The notes under the pieces were generated by a model that was not told where the DNA came from, made no database searches, and saw nothing but the letters and a program-made list of their open reading frames with translations. Shown here piece by piece: positions 5,485 to 11,481 of a stretch of 11,481 bases of DNA. Position numbers and translations under genes: made by a program. The stretch spans positions 10,015-21,495 of the forward strand of contig DNYS01000268.1 in the NCBI GenBank assembly GCA_003506735.1, read 5' to 3'. Position 1 is the first letter of the stretch. Each line of letters begins with the position of its first letter. The DNA comes from Nitrospinota bacterium. GTDB lineage: Bacteria > UBA8248.

Positions 5485-8400
5485 CAGTCCATGACCTCCA
5501 GCCCGGCTTCGTTTTCCAGGTAAATTTGTTTGAGCCTGGCGGTGAGTTCCTCGGGAGGCGACTCCCAGTAGCCGCGCTCTTGCGCCTCGAGGAGGCGCTC
5601 CACCATCCCCCGGAGCGCCCAGGGGTTTTTCTCTTCGAGAAACTGGCGCACCCCCTCGTCCAGGATATAGGCCTCCGAGACCTGCTCGTACATATAGGAC
5701 TCGATGACGTGGGCCGTGACATCGTAGCCGAAAAGATAGTCTACCGTCGCCGCCAGCTCGCAGGCCCCCCGGTAGCCGTGCCGCTGGATCGATTCGATCC
5801 ACTTGGGGTTCACCACCCGGGAGCGGAACACGCGGACGGCCTCCTCCCGGAGGGAGCGGATCTTCACCCGATCGGGCTTGGATGTGTCCCCGAAGTAGGC
5901 CTTGGGGTTTTCTCCCGTTATCGAGCGGACGGCGGCGATCATCCCGCCGTGAAACTGGAAATAATCGTCGCTGTCGAAAATATCGTGCTCGCGGTTGTCC
6001 TGGTTCTGGAGGGCCACGCTCACCCCCGCCAGGCGGCGGCGGAACTCCCCGAAGGCCGGGACGCCCGGAGCGCCCCGCCCGTAGGCGTACCCTCCCCAGG
6101 AGACGTACACCTCGGCCAAATCCTTGTCGCTCGTCCAGTTCCGCTCGTCGATCAGGTTGAGGAGGCCCGCCCCGTAGCTCCCCGGCTTGCTCCCGAATAT
6201 CCGGAAGGCGGCGCTCTCGGGGTCCTGGCCGCCCTGGATATCGGCCCGGATATTGGCGCGGACGAAATTTTTTCCGGCGGGCTCGTCCAGCCCGGCCACT
6301 GTCCGCACGGCTTCGTCCAGAAGCTCGACCACGTTCGGAAAGGCGTCCCGGAAAAATCCGCTGATGCGGATGAGCACGTCGATCCGCGGCCGCCCGAGCT
6401 CCTCAAGCGGGATGACCTCGAGGCCGATGACGCGCCGGCTGATCCCCTGCCAGACCGGGCGCATCCCGAGCAGATGAAGGATCTCGCCGATATCGTCCCC
6501 GCCCGTCCGCATGTTGGAGGTTCCCCACACGACTATCCCGATGGAGCGCGGATAGTCTCCGGTTTCCTCTAAATAGCGCTCCAGCACCCCTTCGGCGGCG
6601 CGCCGGCCCACCTCGCAGGCCGTCTGCGAGGGGATGGCCCGGATGTCCACCGAGTAGAAATTTCGCCCGGTGGGCAGGATATTCGCCATCCCCCTTGTCG
6701 GGGCGCCGCTGGGCCCCGCCGGAACGAAGCGGCCTTCCAGGGCGGTGAGGATATTCGAAATCTCCTCGGGCATGTGAGCGAGGCGCGGGCGGATGTCTTC
6801 GTTCAAAAAGGACAGCGTCCGGGCGGATTCCGGCCCTGCCGCGCGGTTCTCGCGCACCGCCTCGCGGGCCCGGATTTCGAGAACCTCGATGAGATCTCCC
6901 GCCGTCCGGCAGAGGGGATGCTCGACGGTTTGCGCCGGATTGGCGGCCAGCGCGTCATGGTCGAGCCCCAGGTCGTCCGCGATGGCGGCCGGAAGCCCCC
7001 GGACGCCGGACTGATCCAGCCTCACGAGGGAGACGAGGAGATCGATCAGGCGGTCTCCCTCGGCAAGAGCGCCCAGGATGTGCAGGCCGTCCCGGATTTG
7101 GGACTCCTTGATCTCGCACAGATATCCGTCGAAGTCCTCGATGAAGCGCTCGACCTCGTTCTCGGCGGGCGGGCGCTCGTAGGCGAGGTCCCGGTAAATT
7201 TTACTTTCCTCCAACAGGGCGATGAGCTTCGCGGAAATGAGCGGGCATTTCGACGGGTCGAGGGTCGATGCCTCTGCATATTCGTCCGCCAGGTGTTCGA
7301 GCTTGATCAGATCCCCGTAGGATTCCGCGCGCGTCATCGGGGGGATCATGTGATCGACGATGACGGCGTGGGAGCGGCGCTTGGCCTGGGTGCCCTCGCC
7401 GGGATTGTTGATGATGTAGGGGTAGATGTTGGGAATCGAGCCGAGGACGATTTCGGGGTAGCAGGTTTCGCTGAGACCGATCCCCTTGCCGGGAAGCCAT
7501 TCGAGATTGCCGTGCTTGCCCACGTGGATGACGGCGTGGGCCCCGAAGGTTTGGGCGATCCATTCGTAATACCCCAGGTAGAAATGCGTAGGAGGAAGAT
7601 CGGGGCTGTGGTAGATGGCGCCCGAATCCACCCCGAAGCCGCGTGAGGGCTGGATGCCGATGAAGACGTTTCCGAGACGGAGGCCCGGAATGGCCATTCC
7701 GTCCGGGGCCATCATGTAGGTTCCGGGCGGGCTGCCCCATTGCTCGATCATCTCCTCCCGGCGGGAGGGGGGAACGCGGCCGAACCTTTGGGCGTATTCC
7801 GCCGGGTCCAGCTTGCAGGAGGTTCGTTCGAGATTTTCGGGCGTCTGGAACTCATCGTCATGGGTGCATCCGGCCAAAAGGGTGTGAATCAGATCGTCCC
7901 CGTCCTCGGGGATGGGGCCGATATCGTAGCCCGCCGCCTCCAGGGCCCGAAGGAGCCGGATCACGCTCTCGGGGGTGTCCAGGCCCACCCCGTTGCCCAC
8001 GCGGGCGTTCCGCGTGGGGTAGTTGTTGAAAAGGATGGCCACCCGTTTTTCGCCGTTGGGGGTGCGGCGAAGGACGCTCCAAGATTTGGCGAGCCGGGCG
8101 ACCTTCGCCACCCGGCCGGGGAGGGGGATGTTCCGCCGAAGCTCCGCGCCGAGGGGCTCATTCCGCGCCCCTTCGTCCTTGAAGGAGATCGGAACCGAGA
8201 TGATCCGCCCGTCGAATTCCGGCAAGGCGACGTGCATGGCGACATCGCGGGGGCTCAGCCCCGCCGCCGACCCGCTCCATTCGGCGCGGGTGGAGCCGCT
8301 CATGACGGCCTGGATCACCGGGCAGTCCAGCCCGTGGGGAGAGCTGAAGGCGAGGGTGGAGATCAGAACGTCCGCGTCCATCAGGTATTCGCGGATGGCC

Positions 8401-9074
8401 AGGGGAATTCCGTCCTCGTCCGCCTCCTTGAGGGATTCGCAGAACACCGCCCGCGCGCGGCAGCCCTCCCGGTGGAGTTCCCGCGCCAGGGCGTCGATGG
8501 GCTGAAGGTTCCCGGAAAGCCAATGGGCCCGGTAGAAGAGGACGCCCACCACCGGCGCTTCCTCCGGGACGGACGGAAGGCCGGGCGCCTCGTAGACGCC
8601 GCGCTCCGGCGTGGGCGTGGCGGGGTCCGACCCGTATCCCGTCAAAAGGAACCGGTCGGCCAGAAAGCGGAGAAGCTGTCCGTAGTTGTCCACCCCGCCG
8701 TGAACGAAGTACTCCAGCGCCCCGGTGAGGGTGGAAAGAGGCACCGAGCCGAGGGCGCTGAGCTCGGGATCGATCTCCCGGCCCCCGGCCATCGCCAGGA
8801 ACGGAACCCCATTATCGCGGCAGGCCCGGGAGAGCAGATCGAACCCCTCGGGGAAGTAGGCCCGGCCCCCGAGAATCCGGGCCACGAGAACCCTGGCGCG
8901 GGGCACGATCTCGCGCGCGAATTCCTCGAGGTCTCCGGGCTCCGTCAGCTCGCGCAGGTGAAGGGCGCGGACAGCCGGAAAGTCCGCCGGCATTTTCTCC
9001 CGGGCGAGGGCCAGCCCCAGGATCTCGGTGTCCGCCGCCGTCACGAACAAAATGTCGCCCCGCATAAATGTCAT
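5484..9074 (-). CDS. cobN: Cobaltochelatase large subunit CobN
   Basis: CobN is the catalytic, porphyrinoid-binding subunit that inserts Co2+ into hydrogenobyrinic acid a,c-diamide at the expense of ATP hydrolysed by its partner. The 1196 residues match the CobN/ChlH/BchH family throughout. Signatures are VGKHGNLEWLPGKG (518-531), PNIYPYIINNPGEG (548-561), PTGRNFYS (801-808), WGTSNMRTGGDDIGE (850-864), RPRIDVLIRISGFFRDAFP (895-913) and HDIFDSDDYFQFHGG (1030-1044). It is a little shorter than the roughly 1275-residue Pseudomonas denitrificans CobN but shows no internal gap or frameshift. The start at ATG 9074 has GGGGAG 11 bases upstream; ATG 9065 is a weaker alternative. The chelatase motor gene follows directly with a one-base overlap. 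ChlH (magnesium) is the main alternative, made unlikely by the B12 context. Confidence 0.95.
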   Translation of the reverse strand: MTFMRGDILFVTAADTEILGLALAREKMPADFPAVRALHLRELTEPGDLEEFAREIVPRARVLVARILGGRAYFPEGFDLLSRACRDNGVPFLAMAGGREIDPELSALGSVPLSTLTGALEYFVHGGVDNYGQLLRFLADRFLLTGYGSDPATPTPERGVYEAPGLPSVPEEAPVVGVLFYRAHWLSGNLQPIDALARELHREGCRARAVFCESLKEADEDGIPLAIREYLMDADVLISTLAFSSPHGLDCPVIQAVMSGSTRAEWSGSAAGLSPRDVAMHVALPEFDGRIISVPISFKDEGARNEPLGAELRRNIPLPGRVAKVARLAKSWSVLRRTPNGEKRVAILFNNYPTRNARVGNGVGLDTPESVIRLLRALEAAGYDIGPIPEDGDDLIHTLLAGCTHDDEFQTPENLERTSCKLDPAEYAQRFGRVPPSRREEMIEQWGSPPGTYMMAPDGMAIPGLRLGNVFIGIQPSRGFGVDSGAIYHSPDLPPTHFYLGYYEWIAQTFGAHAVIHVGKHGNLEWLPGKGIGLSETCYPEIVLGSIPNIYPYIINNPGEGTQAKRRSHAVIVDHMIPPMTRAESYGDLIKLEHLADEYAEASTLDPSKCPLISAKLIALLEESKIYRDLAYERPPAENEVERFIEDFDGYLCEIKESQIRDGLHILGALAEGDRLIDLLVSLVRLDQSGVRGLPAAIADDLGLDHDALAANPAQTVEHPLCRTAGDLIEVLEIRAREAVRENRAAGPESARTLSFLNEDIRPRLAHMPEEISNILTALEGRFVPAGPSGAPTRGMANILPTGRNFYSVDIRAIPSQTACEVGRRAAEGVLERYLEETGDYPRSIGIVVWGTSNMRTGGDDIGEILHLLGMRPVWQGISRRVIGLEVIPLEELGRPRIDVLIRISGFFRDAFPNVVELLDEAVRTVAGLDEPAGKNFVRANIRADIQGGQDPESAAFRIFGSKPGSYGAGLLNLIDERNWTSDKDLAEVYVSWGGYAYGRGAPGVPAFGEFRRRLAGVSVALQNQDNREHDIFDSDDYFQFHGGMIAAVRSITGENPKAYFGDTSKPDRVKIRSLREEAVRVFRSRVVNPKWIESIQRHGYRGACELAATVDYLFGYDVTAHVIESYMYEQVSEAYILDEGVRQFLEEKNPWALRGMVERLLEAQERGYWESPPEELTARLKQIYLENEAGLEVMD
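5494..5499 (-). promoter_or_regulatory. Ribosome binding site of the fused chelatase, inside cobN
   Basis: GGAGGT on the minus strand, a full match to the Shine-Dalgarno core, lies 9 bases before ATG 5484 and within the last codons of cobN. It confirms that start and would allow fresh initiation as well as coupling through the TGATG stop-start. Confidence 0.65.
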
Positions 9075-9101
9075 TTGTCTTGCCGCTCCCCTATCCGGAA
9101 T

Positions 9102-10091
9102 TTAGCCGGAGAAAATGGTCCGTACCGCCCCCATATTCATCAAAAACCCAGTTCCAATCATAATTCCCATCATAAAGAGGAGACCGAGGGCGGATGAGGC
9201 GTACATCCATAAAACCGCCCGCCGGATGTCCCGCCTTTCCGGCTCCCTCAGCGGGTCGCCCAGATGCGGGCGCTCCTCGGGAACTCCGCCGTACACGTTG
9301 GTACCGCCAAGCCGGATGCCCAGGGCCCCGGCCAGGGCGGCCTCGCTGATAGCCGCGTTCGGGCTGGGGCTCTTCGCCCCGTCCCGGACGGAGATGCGCC
9401 AGCAGCCCCCGGCGCTGAGTCCGCAAACCAGCGCCGCCGCCGGATAAAATATCCGCGCCAGCCGGGCCGGGATGTAGTTCAGGGCATCGTCCAGCCGGGC
9501 CGAGGCCCATCCGATCCGCAGGTATTTCTCCGAGCGGTGGCCCACGGCCGAATCCAGCGTGTTCGCGGCCTTGTATGCCATCGCCAATGGCGCTCCTCCC
9601 ACTGCCGCGAAAAACATCGGGGCCAGAACCCCGTCCACCGTCCCTTCGGCGGTCGATTCCGTGGCGGCCCGGATCACTTCTTTTTCGCTCAACCCTCCGG
9701 TGTCCCGGCCCACCATCAGGGCCAGGTTTTCCCGCGCCCCGGCCAGATCGTTTTTCTCCAGGGCGAAATACACCCGCGTTGCGTGCCGGTCGAGGTCGCG
9801 CGCGGCGAAGGATGTGTACAAAAAATACACGCTCAGCCCCAGCGCCAGGCGGCGGTCAATCGTCCCGGCCGCCAGAAGAGCCGCCCACGTGGCCATGTAT
9901 GCCCCGCCCACGGCGATTCCCGCAAGGCACAAACCCGCCAGCCGGGTCCGCCCGAGCAGACGGGCGAGGGTTTCCTCCAGGGCGGCGATGACCCGTCCGA
10001 TGAGGCGGACCGGATGCGGCATCCACCGTGGATCGCCCGCGGCGAAATCGAGCGCGAAGGCGGCGGCGATCCGGAAAATCGTCTCACTCAT
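9102..10091 (-). CDS. cbiB: Adenosylcobinamide-phosphate synthase CbiB (CobD in the aerobic nomenclature), membrane protein
   Basis: It joins (R)-1-aminopropan-2-ol or its phosphate to the f-propionate of adenosylcobyric acid, giving adenosylcobinamide (phosphate); it is an integral membrane protein. The 329 residues contain the CbiB landmarks: LDFAAGDPRWMPHPVRLIG (14-32), GRDTGGLSEKEVIRAATES (128-146), YKAANTLDSAVGH (173-185), RLDDALNYIPARL (199-211) and SPNAAISEAALAGALGI (243-259). Hydrophobic segments likely to span the membrane lie at about 53-77, 82-97, 152-172, 211-228 and 292-317. The start ATG 10091 is 7 bases after the bluB stop, and cobN follows after 27 bases. An upstream in-frame start inside bluB is possible but would add a non-homologous N-terminus. 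The name cobD is avoided because in Salmonella it means the threonine-phosphate decarboxylase. Confidence 0.95.
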   Translation of the reverse strand: MSETIFRIAAAFALDFAAGDPRWMPHPVRLIGRVIAALEETLARLLGRTRLAGLCLAGIAVGGAYMATWAALLAAGTIDRRLALGLSVYFLYTSFAARDLDRHATRVYFALEKNDLAGARENLALMVGRDTGGLSEKEVIRAATESTAEGTVDGVLAPMFFAAVGGAPLAMAYKAANTLDSAVGHRSEKYLRIGWASARLDDALNYIPARLARIFYPAAALVCGLSAGGCWRISVRDGAKSPSPNAAISEAALAGALGIRLGGTNVYGGVPEERPHLGDPLREPERRDIRRAVLWMYASSALGLLFMMGIMIGTGFLMNMGAVRTIFSG

Positions 10092-10098
10092 TTTCGGC

Positions 10099-10728
10099 TC
10101 ACAGGTCCGGCTTCCGCCCACCGAACCGCTCCATGAAAACGACTTCCTCCAGGGGGATGCGGTCGCGCCATCCCGCCGCTTCGAGCATGGGGGTATCGGA
10201 AAATTCTTCCGGATATCCAATGCAGAGGTAGGCCACGGGCACGACGGTGGCGGGGAGTTCCAGCAACCCGGAAAGCTCCGCGTTGTCGAGGATGCTGACC
10301 CACCCTACCCCGACGCCCTCGGCTCGCGCGGCCAGCCACAAATTCTGAACGGCCAGGCAGGTGCTGAAAATGTCCGTGTCCAGGATGGTGTTTCGCCCCA
10401 GCACCTTGCCTCCCCGGCCCCGGTCGCAGGTAACGCATAAGTTGAGCGGGGCTTCGAGAATGCCTTCGATCTTGAGCGATTTATAAAGCTCCTGGCGCTC
10501 TCCGGTAAATTGGCCGGCGCCCCGGGCGTTTTCCCTATCGAACATGGCCTTGACGCGCAATTTCGTATTCTCTTCCCGGATTAAAATGAAATTCCACGGC
10601 TGCATGAACCCCACCGAACCGGTGTGATGGGCCGCGTCCAGAATGCGGTAAAGCACATCGTCCGCAACGGGCTCCTGCCGAAACCGCCGGACGTCCCGCC
10701 GGGAATAGATGGCCTCATAGAGTTTCAT
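10099..10728 (-). CDS. bluB: 5,6-dimethylbenzimidazole synthase BluB
   Basis: BluB uses O2 to break down reduced FMN, forming 5,6-dimethylbenzimidazole, the lower ligand of B12. The 209-residue protein has a nitroreductase-like fold but BluB-specific blocks: YSRRDVRRF (8-16), AAHHTGSVGFMQPWNFI (32-48), LKIEGILEAPLNLCVTCDR (85-103), TDIFSTCLAVQNLWLAARA (118-136), GVGWVSIL (140-147) and AYLCIGYP (166-173). D12 and S145 plausibly correspond to D32 and S167, the residues shown to matter in Sinorhizobium meliloti BluB. The start overlaps the cobQ stop as ATGA; the ribosome site is weak, so translation is probably coupled to cobQ. Databases often label such proteins cob(II)yrinate a,c-diamide reductase, an older assignment for this family. 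A generic nitroreductase is unlikely given the motif set and the operon. Confidence 0.94.
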   Translation of the reverse strand: MKLYEAIYSRRDVRRFRQEPVADDVLYRILDAAHHTGSVGFMQPWNFILIREENTKLRVKAMFDRENARGAGQFTGERQELYKSLKIEGILEAPLNLCVTCDRGRGGKVLGRNTILDTDIFSTCLAVQNLWLAARAEGVGVGWVSILDNAELSGLLELPATVVPVAYLCIGYPEEFSDTPMLEAAGWRDRIPLEEVVFMERFGGRKPDL

Positions 10729-11481
10729 CGCCGCCCCGCCAAGATTTCTCGGATGCCATCCATATCCAAGCTGGCCCGGACCCGGTCCGCAAGGCGGTCC
10801 AGGTCCCCGTCCAGGTCCGTTTCCCCCGCCCCCGGAATGGGCTTCCACCCCTTCCCCGCCCGCAGGGCGTTGATGAAATGCCTGCGGAAGGGGGCGCTGT
10901 CGAAAACGCCGTGGATGTAGGTCCCCCACACCCGGCCTCCCTCGGCCGAGCCGCCGTCCAAATCCCCTGAAATTTCACCGTGCCGCTCCGTGATCCGGAA
11001 GGCGGGGTTCTCCTCCCCCTGGGTGGCGCCCATGTGAATCTCGTAGCCGCTCACCTCGGCGCCGCTTTCGAGGTGGAGGGCGCGGACCCGGGCCGTCCGC
11101 TTTTGCCCGCCGAATACCGTCTCGCTCCGAAGCAGGCCCAGCCCCGCCTCCTCCTCGGCGCTCGATTCGACGCGGTCCGGATCGCGGAGGCGGGTTCCCA
11201 TCATCTGGAATCCTCCGCAGATGCCGGCGACGCTCCCTCCGCTCTCGATGCAGCGCCGGATGTAGCCGGCGAATCCGGCTTCCTTCAGACGCCGCAGGTC
11301 CGGAATCGTGCTTTTGGTGCCCGGTATCAGGATGGCGTCCGGTATGGAATCGCCGGGGCGTTCGGCATAGCGGAGAGAGACATCCGGCTCCGCCTCCAGG
11401 GCGTCGAAGTCGGTGAAGTTGGCGATCCGGGGATGGCGGATCACCTCGATGCGAACCCATTCGCCGTGGACCGCCGGCCCG
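10725..11481 (-). CDS. cobQ: Cobyric acid synthase CobQ, C-terminal half (5' end outside window)
   Basis: CobQ amidates four carboxyl side chains of adenosylcobyrinic acid a,c-diamide with glutamine and ATP to give adenosylcobyric acid. About 251 residues are visible; the frame stays open to the right edge, so the N-terminal ATP-binding (dethiobiotin-synthetase-like) half of a protein of about 490-510 residues lies beyond. The visible part holds HPRIANFTDFD, LIPGTKSTIPDL and the class-I glutamine amidotransferase nucleophile region GICGGFQMMG, whose cysteine is intact. The conserved YEIHMGAT block and the catalytic histidine in GTYIHGVFD follow. The related amidase CobB/CbiA acts on the a and c positions but lacks the NFTDFD and PGTKST blocks in this form. 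The stop overlaps the bluB start as ATGA. Confidence 0.95.
   Translation of the reverse strand, partial: GPAVHGEWVRIEVIRHPRIANFTDFDALEAEPDVSLRYAERPGDSIPDAILIPGTKSTIPDLRRLKEAGFAGYIRRCIESGGSVAGICGGFQMMGTRLRDPDRVESSAEEEAGLGLLRSETVFGGQKRTARVRALHLESGAEVSGYEIHMGATQGEENPAFRITERHGEISGDLDGGSAEGGRVWGTYIHGVFDSAPFRRHFINALRAGKGWKPIPGAGETDLDGDLDRLADRVRASLDMDGIREILAGRR

Noticed and set aside
5484..9074. CobN and its partner as a magnesium chelatase for chlorophyll (ChlH with ChlI/ChlD).
   Set aside because: All neighbours are cobalamin genes and no bacteriochlorophyll gene is present. The large-subunit motifs read as CobN, though metal choice cannot be proven from sequence alone.
7740..9197. Long open frames on the plus strand opposite cobN, and similar ones opposite cbiB, cobL and cbiX.
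   Set aside because: They are mirror frames of well-supported minus-strand genes in GC-rich DNA, with arginine-, proline- and glycine-rich translations that resemble no family I recognise and no convincing start signals.
10099..10728. Generic nitroreductase or cob(II)yrinate a,c-diamide reductase in place of BluB.
   Set aside because: The SVGFMQPWNF, NLCVTCDR and GVGWVSIL blocks and the conserved Asp/Ser pair are those of BluB, and the operon context agrees.

Overview
This window is the inside of one long cobalamin (vitamin B12) biosynthesis operon. All nine recognisable genes lie on the minus strand, so they are transcribed from the right edge towards the left. The DNA is GC-rich (roughly 60-65% by eye). 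It is coding almost end to end; the largest gap is about 52 bases. Every product has a defined place in corrin synthesis. Nothing suggests a mobile element, phage, CRISPR array or RNA gene. The source looks like the chromosome of a high-GC bacterium that makes its own B12. The gene set (fused ChlI/ChlD-type chelatase, long CbiX, BluB) does not fix a phylum.

Layout in transcription order: cobQ (cobyric acid synthase, N-terminal half outside the window), bluB (dimethylbenzimidazole synthase), cbiB (adenosylcobinamide-phosphate synthase, membrane), cobN (large cobaltochelatase subunit), a fused AAA+/VWA chelatase motor subunit (ChlI-ChlD type), cobO (corrinoid adenosyltransferase), cbiX (long-form sirohydrochlorin cobaltochelatase with an MxCxxC motif and His-rich tail), cobH (precorrin-8X methylmutase) and cobL (CbiE-CbiT fusion, cut by the left edge just before its stop). 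Several junctions overlap (ATGA or TGATG) or are only a few bases apart, which points to translational coupling. I see no internal promoter I trust, no terminator and no cobalamin riboswitch; any leader would lie to the right of the window.

Together the genes cover cobalt insertion, C5/C15 methylation with decarboxylation, the C11-to-C12 methyl shift, adenosylation, side-chain amidation, aminopropanol attachment and lower-ligand synthesis. The notable point is that cobalt-insertion enzymes of both textbook routes sit side by side: CbiX (early insertion, typical of the anaerobic route) and CobN plus its ATPase/VWA partner (late insertion, typical of the aerobic route), together with the oxygen-dependent BluB. 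Whether both chelatases serve B12 cannot be settled from this window. Otherwise it is a well-formed but recognisable B12 operon, and I did not find an undescribed system in it.
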